A stretch of DNA of 64,000 bases, taken from Prochlorococcus sp. AG-347-M15. Its GTDB lineage: Bacteria; Cyanobacteriota; Cyanobacteriia; PCC-6307; Cyanobiaceae. Location: assembly GCA_003281185.1 (NCBI GenBank), contig QCCS01000005.1:47112-111111 (forward strand). Direction: 5' to 3'. The notes under the pieces were generated by a model. That model searched no databases, was not told the DNA's origin, and saw nothing but the letters and a program-made list of their open reading frames with translations. This document shows positions 52,766 through 62,280 of the stretch, one piece after another. A program made the position numbers and the translations under genes. Within the stretch, counting starts at the first letter, position 1, and each line of letters begins with the position of its first letter.

Positions 52766-52907
52766 CGAAAATAAATTTTTACTATTTTTATCTTAAGAAG
52801 TCAAAACATGAAAATAAAATAGATTAAGAAAATGAACTAAATTAAACCATAGTGTGATACTTTTATTTATTCTTAATTTATGCATTTGTCATTATTAAAA
52901 GTCATAT

Positions 52908-54104
52908 TTGAAATGTCATAAGTCAATGAGTCAAGTTAATTTATCTGATCGGGCACTTTCAATTGAGCCTTCTCTTACATTGCAGATAAGTGCTAAAGCA
53001 AATCAACTGTCTGCAGAAGGAGTAGATATTTGCAATTTAAGTGCAGGAGAACCTGATTTTGATGCCCCAAAAGAAGTTATAGAGGCTACAAGTAAAGCTA
53101 TATTTGATGGATTTACAAAGTACGGGCCCGCTGCGGGGAATTTAGATCTCCGAAAAGCAATTGCAAATAAACTTCAAATTCAAAACGATTTAAATTATGA
53201 ATTCGAAAATGTAATGGTCACAAATGGTGCTAAGCAAGCAATATATAATCTTTTCCAAGTCTTGTTAAATACTGGAGACGAAGTTATTATTCCCTCTCCG
53301 TATTGGTTAAGTTATCCCCAGATGGTTAGATTGGCGGGTGGAAAGCCAATTTTTACAAATTCTTCTGCAGAAGATGGATTCAAAATAAATATAAAAGATT
53401 TGAAGTCTAAAGTCTCCTCAAAAACTAAATTTATAATTATCAATTCTCCTAATAACCCTACTGGAAGAGTTATGTCAAAGGAAGAATTATTGCAAATTGC
53501 CGATTTAGCCAGAGAAAATCCAAATATCAATATTCTATCTGATGAGATTTACGAACTAATCCTTAAAAAAGAATTTAAACACTACAGTTTATCTTCATTG
53601 GCAAATGACTTAAAAGATAGGATTTTTATAATAAATGGATTTGCGAAAGGATGGGCTATGACTGGCTGGAGAATAGGTTATTTAGTAGGACCCAAAGATG
53701 TAATCAAAGCATCCTCAGCATTACAAAGTCAAAGTACAAGTAATGTTTGCTCTTTTGTTCAAAAAGGTGCTTTAGAGGCTTTAAAAATTAATAATGAATT
53801 TTTCTCAATGATAAATAGCCATTATGATCAAAGAAGAAGTCTTCTCTATGAGGGCCTTAAGGATATAAATGGTATTTATATTGAAGAACCTAATGGAGCA
53901 TTTTACGCATTTCCAAAATTACCTAACTCTTCAATTACTTCCGTTGATTTCTGCAACAAAGCTATTCAAGATTATGGATTAGTTGTTGTACCTGGGAAAG
54001 CTTTTGGTGCTGACGAATGTATAAGAATATCTTGTGCCGCTTCAGAAGTTAAAATAAAAGATGGACTAAAAAGGCTTAAAGAAGCAATTTCTAATAATTA
54101 TTGA
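52908..54104 (+). CDS. aspC: Aspartate-type aminotransferase (class I/II, PLP)
   Basis: 398 residues. It has a class I aminotransferase N-terminus, FTKYGPAAGNLDLRKAIANK, TNGAKQAIYNLFQVLLN, INSPNNPTGRV and the PLP lysine in NGFAKGWAMTGWRIGYL near 244. It transaminates aspartate, glutamate or prephenate; cyanobacterial relatives often act as prephenate/aspartate aminotransferase. The start could be an internal ATG (MSQVNLSDRALS at 52926). It overlaps the phnD reading frame, so the next genes may be co-transcribed. Confidence 0.9.
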   Translation: MKCHKSMSQVNLSDRALSIEPSLTLQISAKANQLSAEGVDICNLSAGEPDFDAPKEVIEATSKAIFDGFTKYGPAAGNLDLRKAIANKLQIQNDLNYEFENVMVTNGAKQAIYNLFQVLLNTGDEVIIPSPYWLSYPQMVRLAGGKPIFTNSSAEDGFKINIKDLKSKVSSKTKFIIINSPNNPTGRVMSKEELLQIADLARENPNINILSDEIYELILKKEFKHYSLSSLANDLKDRIFIINGFAKGWAMTGWRIGYLVGPKDVIKASSALQSQSTSNVCSFVQKGALEALKINNEFFSMINSHYDQRRSLLYEGLKDINGIYIEEPNGAFYAFPKLPNSSITSVDFCNKAIQDYGLVVVPGKAFGADECIRISCAASEVKIKDGLKRLKEAISNNY

Positions 54105-54112
54105 TTAAAGTT

Positions 54113-55006
54113 ATGATTTATTTAAAAAATTTCCTACTAAGTTCATCTATATTATTTTCAATTTTTTCATCACCTGTATTTTCAAATCCCAAAGTTTTAA
54201 AAGTTGGAGCAATACCTGATCAAAACCAAGATATTTTGGACAAAAGATTTAATTTATTTTCAAAAGAATTATCCAAACAACTTGATATAGAAGTTAAATA
54301 TATTCCTGTAATTAATTATGTTGCAGCAGTAACAGGATTTAGAACTAAAGATTTAGATTTAGTTTGGTTTGGCGGTTTATCAGGAGTTCAAGCAAGATTA
54401 CAAACTCCTAATTCAATTGTAATAGCTCAAAGAGATATCGATAAGGAATTTAAAAGTGTTTTTATAGTAAACAAAAATTTAGATCTTAACTCAATTTCAA
54501 GCATTAAAGGCCTTAAAGAACTAAAGAATTTAAGATTTACTTTTGGCTCTGAAAACTCAACTTCTGGAAGATTAATGCCAGAATATTTTTTAAATCGAGC
54601 AGGGGTAGAAATTAAACACTTTAAAGGGAAAAAAGCAGGTTTTAGTGGGAGTCATGATGCCACTATAGCTTTAGTTAATAGTGGGGCATTTGATGCTGGA
54701 GCTTTAAATAAACAAGTTTGGGAAAACAATCTTAAAAATAATCCTAAAAGAACAAGTAATTTAGAATTATTCTGGATCACCCCAGAATATGTTGACTATC
54801 ATTGGGTAGCTCAAGGGAATCTTGACAATAGATTCGGGGAAGGGTTTACAAAAGAACTTGAATCAGTAATTCAAAATTTAGATATAAATCAAAAATCACA
54901 TAAACAGATTTTAGATATGTTCAATGCAAAAAGATTTATAAATGCAGAAGCAAAACAGTATAAGAATATAGAGGAAATAGGGAGAAAATTAAATAAAATT
55001 AGATGA
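54113..55006 (+). CDS. phnD: Phosphonate/phosphite-type ABC transporter substrate-binding protein
   Basis: The frame opens at TTG 54101, but the ATG at 54113 gives a signal peptide (MIYLKNFLLSSSILFSIFSS, cleavage near PVFSNP) and is preferred; 297 residues. VLKVGAIPDQNQDILDKRFN, DLVWFGGLSGVQARL, and ENSTSGRLMPEYFL, FSGSHDATIALVNSGAFDAG are PhnD-family motifs. It binds phosphonate, phosphite or a related anion in the periplasm. It overlaps aspC upstream and phnC downstream (ATGA). The ligand cannot be told from sequence. Confidence 0.85.
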   Translation: MIYLKNFLLSSSILFSIFSSPVFSNPKVLKVGAIPDQNQDILDKRFNLFSKELSKQLDIEVKYIPVINYVAAVTGFRTKDLDLVWFGGLSGVQARLQTPNSIVIAQRDIDKEFKSVFIVNKNLDLNSISSIKGLKELKNLRFTFGSENSTSGRLMPEYFLNRAGVEIKHFKGKKAGFSGSHDATIALVNSGAFDAGALNKQVWENNLKNNPKRTSNLELFWITPEYVDYHWVAQGNLDNRFGEGFTKELESVIQNLDINQKSHKQILDMFNAKRFINAEAKQYKNIEEIGRKLNKIR

Positions 55007-55743
55007 ATAATACTCTCTTAGAATTAAAAAATATATCTTATAAACACAAAAATAATGTTATACTAAATAAAGTAAATTTAAAAATAAATTCTGGGGAAAA
55101 AATTGCACTTTTAGGTAAGAGCGGTTCAGGGAAAACTACACTTATATCAGTACTAAATGGCACTATCAAGCCAACTCAAGGTGAGATTAAATTATTCAAT
55201 AAAAGTTTCGAGGAATTAGATAGAAAGCAGAAAAGTAAGATAACAACTATCTGGCAAGATTTAAGATTAATTGAAGATCTCTCTGCAGAACAAAATGTTA
55301 ATTGTGGACTACTTGCGGAAAACAATTTTTATTTCGCTTTTAAAAATTTGCTAAATATAAGTTCTTTTAAGAAGGCGCATAAGTATATGAAATTATGTAA
55401 ACTTCCTAACTCTGTTTACGACAAAAAAATCAGACAACTTTCTGGAGGACAAAAACAAAGGGTGGCTATAGCTAGATCATTAATTCAAGGATCAAATATA
55501 ATACTTGCAGATGAGCCTTTTAATAATTTAGATCCCAAATTGATAACAACTATTAAAAACCTGCTGTTAGAAAATATAGATAATAATCATACAAAAAAAT
55601 CGACAAAGACGGCATTAGTTGCATTACATAGATTAGATTTTCTGAACGATTTCGATAAAGTTATTGGAATAAAGGATGGTAAGATTTTTTTTAATATTAA
55701 AAGGAATAACTTAAAGAAGCTTCATTTAGACAAAATATATTAA
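55003..55743 (+). CDS. phnC: Phosphonate-type ABC transporter ATP-binding protein
   Basis: 246 residues with Walker A GKSGSGKTT near 38-46, the PhnC-type IWQDLRLIEDLSAEQNVNCG, LSGGQKQR near 147-154 and Walker B ILADEPFNNLDP. Its ATG overlaps the phnD stop by four bases. It energises the PhnE permease. It belongs with phnD and phnE to one uptake system for an alternative phosphorus source, which complements pstSCAB in this phosphate-poor lifestyle. Confidence 0.86.
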   Translation: MNNTLLELKNISYKHKNNVILNKVNLKINSGEKIALLGKSGSGKTTLISVLNGTIKPTQGEIKLFNKSFEELDRKQKSKITTIWQDLRLIEDLSAEQNVNCGLLAENNFYFAFKNLLNISSFKKAHKYMKLCKLPNSVYDKKIRQLSGGQKQRVAIARSLIQGSNIILADEPFNNLDPKLITTIKNLLLENIDNNHTKKSTKTALVALHRLDFLNDFDKVIGIKDGKIFFNIKRNNLKKLHLDKIY

Positions 55744-55747
55744 TTAG

Positions 55748-57250
55748 TTGAATAAATTAAAATTAAACTATACCTCATTATCTTTTCTTCCAATTTTGGT
55801 ATTCATACCTCTAGGTTATCAATTAACAAACAATATTCATTTTGGAGGATTTAAATTATTCCAAGAATTCTTAATTTCTGCATTTAATCCTAAGATCGAT
55901 AATGAAATTTTTATTACCGTAATTAATCGATTAAATGAAACTATCTTAATTGGTTTTTTTAGTTGGTTAGTAAGTATTATTTTTGGAGCAATTTTTGGAA
56001 TAATATCCTCAAATATTTTTTTTAAAATCTTTAATATTCCAAATTTTTTCTGCCGCATAATAAGGTTTTTTCTAACAATAATAAGATCTATTCATGAAGT
56101 GGTTTGGGGAATACTATTAATGCAAATATATGGAATAAATTTTTCGATAGGAATAATAGCTATATGTATCCCTTATATTGCCGTAAATTCAAAAGTTTTT
56201 TCTGAACAATTAGAAACTATTGACTACAAAAGTTTTGAATCTATAAATCAAATAAATGCATCTAAATTTTCTTCTTTATTAACTATTATATGGAATCCAA
56301 TAATAAATACATTTAAAAATTTTGGTTTATATCGATTAGAGTGTTCAATAAGAAGTACAGTGATTTTAGGACTTTTTGGGATTGGAGGAATAGGTACTAG
56401 TATTTTTTTATCTTTCCAAACTTTGAATTTTAGAGAGTTATGGACTTATTTATGGTCCTTAGCAATTTTGATAATTCTTTCTGGATTAATATTCAAAAAA
56501 ATAAAATTTAATAGTACAAATAAAATCCTATCTATTTTTTTTATTGCAGTTTTTTTCATAACAATTTTATTTTCATTTTCATATTTTCTTTATTTTATTT
56601 TTAATAATAATTTTGAAAATTTTAATTCCGTTTTTTCTCTATTTAAATCAAGCTCAGATTTAGGATTATTTGATTTCTTAAAGCTTGTATTAGAAACAAT
56701 AATTCTAAGTCTTTTATCAACAGGAATCGCAATTAGTTTACCTCCATTAGTAATTGGAATTTTTAACAACAATACTTCTGAAATTTTTATTAAAATTTTT
56801 GCATTTTTATTACGTTTAATACCTACACCTGTAATACTTCTAATTCTATTAACTTTTAATAATCCTTCTTTATCTTTAGCGGCTTTAACATTAGGTCTTC
56901 ACAATGCTGGAATTACAAGCAAATTACTTTTTACAAATCTAAAGAACCAAGACAGGAGAAATTACATTGCAATGAAATCTCTGGGAATCTCAAAAAAGAC
57001 TAGTTGGCTTTTAGGTTTATTTTCTCAACAAGCAAAAAGTTACTTAGCATATTGCGCTTATAGATCTGACATCATTATTAGAGAAACTGCAATTGTTGGG
57101 GTCATTGGAAGTGTTGGTCTAGGTTGGCAATTGAAAGAATCACTAAGTTCCTTCGCATGGCAAGAAGTTACTATAGTTTTGATAGCTTATAGCTCCATCG
57201 CAGTATTTGGCGAATTAATAAATGGTAAAATCAAAAATAGTTTAACTTGA
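55748..57250 (+). CDS. phnE: Phosphonate-type ABC permease, two fused permease domains
   Basis: 500 residues, about twice a normal PhnE (260-280). Two binding-protein-dependent permease units are seen: the first with TILIGFFSWLVSIIFGAIFG and a SVRGTVIL-like IRSTVILGLFGIGGIG at about 205-220, the second with KLVLETIILSLLSTGIAISL and RETAIVGVIGSVGLGWQLKE near 440-455. About twelve membrane segments in all. The fusion makes the usual homodimer within one chain. TTG start, four bases after phnC. Confidence 0.86.
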   Translation: MNKLKLNYTSLSFLPILVFIPLGYQLTNNIHFGGFKLFQEFLISAFNPKIDNEIFITVINRLNETILIGFFSWLVSIIFGAIFGIISSNIFFKIFNIPNFFCRIIRFFLTIIRSIHEVVWGILLMQIYGINFSIGIIAICIPYIAVNSKVFSEQLETIDYKSFESINQINASKFSSLLTIIWNPIINTFKNFGLYRLECSIRSTVILGLFGIGGIGTSIFLSFQTLNFRELWTYLWSLAILIILSGLIFKKIKFNSTNKILSIFFIAVFFITILFSFSYFLYFIFNNNFENFNSVFSLFKSSSDLGLFDFLKLVLETIILSLLSTGIAISLPPLVIGIFNNNTSEIFIKIFAFLLRLIPTPVILLILLTFNNPSLSLAALTLGLHNAGITSKLLFTNLKNQDRRNYIAMKSLGISKKTSWLLGLFSQQAKSYLAYCAYRSDIIIRETAIVGVIGSVGLGWQLKESLSSFAWQEVTIVLIAYSSIAVFGELINGKIKNSLT

Positions 57251-57299
57251 TTTGTAAGAATAATTTGTTAAATCAAGTAATTATTTTTTTTCGGTTATA

Positions 57300-57944
57300 G
57301 TGATAAGTTTACCAAAACAGCTAGTTGTAATTGGAGATAGCTCAGTTTATGGATGGGGAGATAATGAAGGAGGTGGATGGTGCGAGAGGCTTAGAAAAGA
57401 TTGGTACAATAACCACAATGGGCCAGTTATCTATCAACTTGGCGTTAGGGGAGATGGAATAGAAAAAGTGTCATCTAGATGGAAAAAAGAATGGTCATCT
57501 AGAGGAGAAACGAGAAGAAATAAACCTAAAGCAATCCTGCTAAATGTGGGACTTAACGATACTGCAGCAATTGGTCAGAAAAACGGAAGACATCAATTAG
57601 ATATAGATGGATTTGAATATGGATTAGAGAGACTAATTAATGAAATGAACTCTCAAACAAATGTCTTTGTTATTGGTTTGACACCTGTTGACGAAAGCAA
57701 AATGCCGTTCGCAGGATGTCTATGGTACTCAAATGATTTTTGTAATTCTTATGAAAGGAGAATGGAGGAAGTATGCCTCAATCAGAATGTCCCATTTCTT
57801 CCTACTTTTAGAGAAATGTACTCTGATAAAAGGAGTAAGAATTGGATTACACATGATGGAATTCATCTAAATTCCGAAGGTCATTTCTGGATTTTCCAAA
57901 GACTGAAAAGCTGGGAGATTCTCACAAAATGGAAGGAATCCTAG
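57300..57944 (+). CDS. SGNH/GDSL-family hydrolase
   Basis: 214 residues, GTG start. VVIGDSSVYGWGDNEGG with the catalytic Ser near 14 (block I), GVRGDGIEK (block II), LLNVGLNDTA (block III) and THDGIHLNSEG (block V with Asp and His) show a complete SGNH site. There is no signal peptide, so it is cytoplasmic. The substrate is an ester or thioester of unknown kind. Starts 49 bases after phnE and could be its last cistron. Confidence 0.87.
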   Translation: MISLPKQLVVIGDSSVYGWGDNEGGGWCERLRKDWYNNHNGPVIYQLGVRGDGIEKVSSRWKKEWSSRGETRRNKPKAILLNVGLNDTAAIGQKNGRHQLDIDGFEYGLERLINEMNSQTNVFVIGLTPVDESKMPFAGCLWYSNDFCNSYERRMEEVCLNQNVPFLPTFREMYSDKRSKNWITHDGIHLNSEGHFWIFQRLKSWEILTKWKES

Positions 57945-57960
57945 GGTTTTCAAAATATTA

Positions 57961-58704
57961 TTAATTTAAAAAATATGAATATAAAATGAGAGACAAGATA
58001 GCAAAAAGGGAAGCAATACTTGTCTGAATAGCATTTACCAATTCATTACTTAATTTATATTTGTTTTGAAATTTAGCACCAATAATACTTTCAGAAAGTG
58101 TTGCCAAGAATCCAGAAACTAAAACAACTATAAAATGATATTTTGTAGAAATAATTGATAGACGAAGCATTATAAAAGCCATAAATATTGATCCAAAGAT
58201 ACTAGCTAAAGTTCCTTCTATACTTATTCCTCCTTCAGTTCCTCTCTCAACATTTTTAAGTGAAGTAATTAAATAAGTATCTTTCCCAAATCTTTTTCCA
58301 ATTTCACTACCAAAAGTATCTGCCAACTTTGCTGAAAAACTTGCTGCAAAACCTACTTTAAAAAAAACTTCATTAGCAGGATTAAATTTAGTCATCATGG
58401 CAAGAACTAAACCTGTAGCTGCAGAGCCCCATACATTTTCAGGACCTCTTCTCCCACCTCTTTTCTCGGCAATGCCTTGTTCTTTTTTAAATTTATAACC
58501 TACTTTAGTTACGAGAGATCCAAATAATAAATAAAACACAACTGACATCCAACCCTGCCATGACAAACATCCCCACAAAATTGTGCCTAAAATTCCTGCA
58601 CTTATCCAACCACCTTTTGTCATCAAAGGAATCTTGAAGAAAGTACAAATCAAAATAAAATTAATGCAAAAACCTATAAAAAATTGATTTATGATCAAAC
58701 CCAT
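57961..58704 (-). CDS. DUF92 membrane protein, phytyl-phosphate kinase-like
   Basis: 247 residues with about six membrane helices and the DUF92 signatures MTKGGWISAGILGTILWGCL, EQGIAEKRGGRRGPENVWGS and KLADTFGSEIGKRFGKDTYL followed by VERGTEGGISIEGTLAS. Plant VTE6 and its Synechocystis homologue belong to this family and phosphorylate phytyl phosphate for tocopherol/phylloquinone synthesis and phytol salvage. That function is likely here. Three bases separate it from rsmE upstream. Confidence 0.86.
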   Translation of the reverse strand: MGLIINQFFIGFCINFILICTFFKIPLMTKGGWISAGILGTILWGCLSWQGWMSVVFYLLFGSLVTKVGYKFKKEQGIAEKRGGRRGPENVWGSAATGLVLAMMTKFNPANEVFFKVGFAASFSAKLADTFGSEIGKRFGKDTYLITSLKNVERGTEGGISIEGTLASIFGSIFMAFIMLRLSIISTKYHFIVVLVSGFLATLSESIIGAKFQNKYKLSNELVNAIQTSIASLFAILSLILYSYFLN

Positions 58705-58706
58705 TT

Positions 58707-59480
58707 TTACCTAATTAATTTAAAATCAATTCTCCATTGATTTAGAATTGATGATGCATTAATACTAGCCGTTGAAGTTCTCAATATAAGGTCAGAAAGT
58801 TTAACAAGGGTAATATTATTTTTTTTAAAAAAATCAATTTCTTTAGAGGACCAACCTCCTTCAGGGCCAATTACATTCCAAAAAATAACTCCTTTTTTAT
58901 TAACAAATTCTTGCTGTTTTCTTAACCATTCATTTAAGTCATATATTGTTTCTTCTCTAGTTATAGAAATCGAAACTCTTTCTTGATTATTTCTACTTTT
59001 TAGCCATTCAATAATATCCATACCATTTAAAATAGATGGTTTCCATAATCTCTCACTTTGCTCAACTGCTTCTTTGATAATTGAATTCCATCTCAAAAGT
59101 TTTCTAGAAAAATTTAAATTTTTGTTTACCTGTCTTTCTGAAAATAATGGCTGTATAAAATCAATACCTATTTCAGTACACATTTTTAAGATATCCTCAA
59201 AACCACTTTTTGGTATAACAACAGCTATTCCTAATAAGTGAATTTCTTGTTCTTGAAATAAGTAAGGTTTTTTTAATTGACTTATTTCTAAATAATCATT
59301 TTTAACTTTTATAGCTTTCCATAATGAACCCTCTCCATTAGTTATAAATATTTCTTTGCCATTTTTTATCCTCATTACTTTATTTATATAATGAGACTCT
59401 TCTTTAGAAAGTCCTAAATTGTTGTTCTTAATATTTTCAATTCTTTCATGGGAAATAAATAATCTTGTTAAGTCTTCCAT
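58707..59480 (-). CDS. rsmE: 16S rRNA m3U1498 methyltransferase
   Basis: 257 residues with the RsmE domain order: a PUA-like N-terminus (HYINKVMRIKNGKEIFITNG) and a SPOUT methyltransferase with IGPEGGWSSKEIDFFKKNNI and LSDLILRTSTASINASSI as the trefoil-knot SAM site. It methylates U1498 of 16S rRNA near the decoding site. Same strand as the DUF92 gene downstream and DUF3531 upstream. Confidence 0.93.
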   Translation of the reverse strand: MEDLTRLFISHERIENIKNNNLGLSKEESHYINKVMRIKNGKEIFITNGEGSLWKAIKVKNDYLEISQLKKPYLFQEQEIHLLGIAVVIPKSGFEDILKMCTEIGIDFIQPLFSERQVNKNLNFSRKLLRWNSIIKEAVEQSERLWKPSILNGMDIIEWLKSRNNQERVSISITREETIYDLNEWLRKQQEFVNKKGVIFWNVIGPEGGWSSKEIDFFKKNNITLVKLSDLILRTSTASINASSILNQWRIDFKLIR

Positions 59481-59489
59481 CTAAAACAC

Positions 59490-59933
59490 TTAATCTTTGA
59501 AAACTAAATCTTCATGTTCTTCAATTGCCCAATCATTATTTTCACCCCCAATAATTAACTCTTCAATTTTTACATAATTATTTGATATCTCATTTAAAGA
59601 ATTAATTAATATATCTATTGAAATGGAGTCTGAAGTTCCAAAATCAACCCAACATCTTCCCCAAATGTTTTGATATTCCATAATTCCTAAATTGTGCATT
59701 AAAGCAGGAAGAGATGCGTTTTTTTGTTCATTATCATAGGACATCCAACTTAGATCGGAACCCTCTTCATGAGTTTGCAAATTTTCAGAATTAAATCCTC
59801 CTAACCTTCCTAAAACGTACCAACTATCAAAAACACCATCTAAATAATTTTTTTCATCTTGAGTTGGTGATTCTGAAAATCTTATCCAAATCCAACAGTT
59901 AAAAGGATCAACTTCCCTAAAAACAATATTCAT
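59490..59933 (-). CDS. DUF3531 family protein, 147 aa
   Basis: Reads MNIVFREVDPFNCWIWIRFS then FDSWYVLGRLGGFNSENLQT and EYQNIWGRCWVDFGTSDSIS. These match DUF3531, a conserved family of cyanobacteria and plastids without known biochemical role. Tryptophan-rich alpha/beta fold, no membrane segment. Nine bases upstream of rsmE on the same strand and divergent from the ABC ATPase gene. Confidence 0.84.
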   Translation of the reverse strand: MNIVFREVDPFNCWIWIRFSESPTQDEKNYLDGVFDSWYVLGRLGGFNSENLQTHEEGSDLSWMSYDNEQKNASLPALMHNLGIMEYQNIWGRCWVDFGTSDSISIDILINSLNEISNNYVKIEELIIGGENNDWAIEEHEDLVFKD

Positions 59934-60016
59934 ATTAACTAATAGCTTTTTGGATCTATAGCTATTATAAGTAAGTTATTACAAGATTAAAATTCATACC
60001 TATAATTTAATTAATA

Positions 60017-60655
60017 ATGCTTGATTTAAAAGAAATATCTTATCAACCTCAAACTGGTGAAAGAAAAATAATTGAAAATCTTAATTTAAAAGTTCATGAA
60101 AATGAAATCATTTTAATTTGTGGCAATAGTGGTTCTGGAAAAACAACATTACTCGAAATAATAAGTGGATTAACAAATCCCCAAAAAGGGAAAATTTTTT
60201 GGAAGAATAAAATTTTATCTTCTAGGCAAAGAAGATGGTTCTGTGGAGTAGTTTTCCAATTTCCCGAAAGATACTTTATAGGTACAACTATTGGGAAAGA
60301 ATTAAAAATAGGCCATAAATCTCTTAAAGAAGAAAATATAGAAATAGTTTTAAATAAGGTCGGTCTGAAAAATTTAAACCTCACCCAACCACCAGAACAA
60401 CTTAGTGGAGGACAACAAAGAAGATTAGCTGTAGCAGTTCAGCTGCTTAGAAACCCCTCAATTCTTTTACTTGATGAACCAAGCGCTGGATTAGACTTTG
60501 CAATGAGAAATGATGTGAAGAATTTAATCCTTGATCTAAAAAATAAAAATACAATTATTATTGTTACTCATGAACCTGCATTATTTAAGGGGATTCCATC
60601 TAGAATGGTAATTCTGGAAAAAGGGGAAATTAAAAACTTTGAAAGAAAATTATGA
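60017..60655 (+). CDS. ABC transporter ATP-binding protein (ECF/CbiO-like)
   Basis: 212 residues with GNSGSGKTT near 37-45, a Q-loop [11 protein letters not shown] typical of CbiO/ECF ATPases, [16 protein letters not shown], and [12 protein letters not shown]. No permease or substrate-binding gene is adjacent. It may couple with a permease elsewhere, or be a vitamin/metal ECF component. Overlaps hslO by four bases, an unusual operon partner. Confidence 0.85.
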   Translation: MLDLKEISYQPQTGERKIIENLNLKVHENEIILICGNSGSGKTTLLEIISGLTNPQKGKIFWKNKILSSRQRRWFCGVVFQFPERYFIGTTIGKELKIGHKSLKEENIEIVLNKVGLKNLNLTQPPEQLSGGQQRRLAVAVQLLRNPSILLLDEPSAGLDFAMRNDVKNLILDLKNKNTIIIVTHEPALFKGIPSRMVILEKGEIKNFERKL

Positions 60656-61554
60656 AGGATAGGATAGTTCGTGCTACCGCAGCAAATGGAGGAATAAGAT
60701 TAGTTGCGGTGTTAACAACAGAATCTTCTTTAGAAGCAAAAAAAAGACACGGTCTTTCTTATTTAACCACCTGTATCTTAGGGAGAGCATTTAGTGCTTC
60801 ACTGCTTTTAGCAAGTTCGATGAAGATAATGCATGGGAGAGTAACTTTAAGAGTCAGGTCTGACGGACCTTTGAAGGGATTGCTAGTTGATGCTGGTAGA
60901 GACGGGAAAGTAAGGGGTTATGTAGGTAATCCTGATTTAGAATTGGATCTAATTAAAGTAGGTAATAATAAATATTCTTTTGATTTCACAAAAGCATTAG
61001 GTACTGGATATTTAAATGTCATTAGGGATAGTGGAATTGGAGAGCCATTTACAAGTACTGTTGAATTAGTAAATGGGAACATTGCCGAAGACTTAGCTTC
61101 ATATTTATATCATTCAGAACAAACTCCTTCCGCTGTTTTTATAGGAGAAAAAATTCAAAATAAAAGTGTTATTTGTAGTGGTGGCTTATTAGCTCAAGTT
61201 TTACCTAAAAAAGACACTGACCCTTTACTAGTATCACTACTTGAAGAAAGATGTAAAGAAATCAATTCTTTTAGCGAAGACCTATTTCAGTCAAAAAATA
61301 ATCTTATTTCATTAATAAGAAATATATTCCCAGATATTGACGATAAATCAATATCTGAAAAAGCTCGTTCCCAAGAAGTTAGTTTTAAATGCAAGTGTTC
61401 CAAACAAAGAAGTTTAAATGCAATGAAAATGCTTGATAAAAGCGAGTTGGAGGACATACTTACAAAAGATGGCAAAGCAGAATTAGTTTGTGAGTTTTGT
61501 AGGAATAAATATCTTATAAATTATGAAGAAATCAAATCGATGATAGAAAATTAA
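60652..61554 (+). CDS. hslO: Redox-activated chaperone Hsp33
   Basis: 300 residues. The N-terminal domain carries [40 protein letters not shown] and [12 protein letters not shown]. The zinc-redox C-terminus has CKCSK and CEFCRNK, the CXC and CXXC motifs. Under oxidation and heat the zinc is lost and the protein becomes a holdase. It overlaps the ABC gene start-to-stop by four bases and ends one base from the convergent CPP1-like gene. Confidence 0.95.
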   Translation: MKDRIVRATAANGGIRLVAVLTTESSLEAKKRHGLSYLTTCILGRAFSASLLLASSMKIMHGRVTLRVRSDGPLKGLLVDAGRDGKVRGYVGNPDLELDLIKVGNNKYSFDFTKALGTGYLNVIRDSGIGEPFTSTVELVNGNIAEDLASYLYHSEQTPSAVFIGEKIQNKSVICSGGLLAQVLPKKDTDPLLVSLLEERCKEINSFSEDLFQSKNNLISLIRNIFPDIDDKSISEKARSQEVSFKCKCSKQRSLNAMKMLDKSELEDILTKDGKAELVCEFCRNKYLINYEEIKSMIEN

Positions 61555-62229
61555 TTATAGAAAAATAACGCCCAGCCATAAAATAATCATGGCTGGAATA
61601 CTTTGAATTTTTTGTATTGATAAAGAATTATTTGATATTTCCTGAATGAAAGAATTGGATTCAAGTAATCCTCCGAATATTAATCCTATTGAAAGAAAGG
61701 TAACACTCCAACCTAGAGAACCTATAAATCGTTTCCCCGATTTAATTTGAGTATAGGTAAGTATTAGTGTTGATATAGAGAGCAAAAGCCTATTATTCGA
61801 ATCTGGACTGATAAATAACAAAATCAAGAATAAAAGTCCAACAGATATTTTTATTGAAAGATTATCAAATGAGGGGGGCGTTATTTTTGGGAGACTATAC
61901 TGACTTGAGTTCTTAGAGTTATTATTTAAATTTTTTATCTTAGAAAGCAGTGGAAAGTTATTGTTAGTAAATTGATTAATTTGTTTTTCTTTTTTTGAAG
62001 CACTCACGGCTTCATAGCTTACATTTCCTGATTGCCTAGCTTTCAAACTCCCCATAAGTAATTGATCAAAAGAGGATTCTATTTTTGCTTTTAAAATTAA
62101 ATCTTCACCAGCTTCTTTAACTTTGAGATCTCTAGCCTTTTGAATATCCTCAAAAGCAGCGCCTTTTTCTATACCTAAAATTTCATAAGGTGTTTTTTCA
62201 CTATTGTTTTTACTACTGTTTGAATCCAA
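61555..62229 (-). CDS. CPP1/DUF3353-like J-like membrane protein
   Basis: 224 residues. The N-terminal J-like domain (KTPYEILGIEKGAAFEDIQK then ARDLKVKEAGEDLILKAKIE) lacks the HPD motif, as in CPP1 proteins. About four C-terminal membrane helices start near 128. The plant CPP1 is a chaperone of protochlorophyllide oxidoreductase and helps protein import. In cyanobacteria a role in chlorophyll enzyme stability is inferred. Convergent with hslO. Confidence 0.82.
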   Translation of the reverse strand: MDSNSSKNNSEKTPYEILGIEKGAAFEDIQKARDLKVKEAGEDLILKAKIESSFDQLLMGSLKARQSGNVSYEAVSASKKEKQINQFTNNNFPLLSKIKNLNNNSKNSSQYSLPKITPPSFDNLSIKISVGLLFLILLFISPDSNNRLLLSISTLILTYTQIKSGKRFIGSLGWSVTFLSIGLIFGGLLESNSFIQEISNNSLSIQKIQSIPAMIILWLGVIFL

Positions 62230-62280
62230 AGTTTTTTCCCAATAATTATAGATTAACCAATTTTATAATCCATTAAGGCT

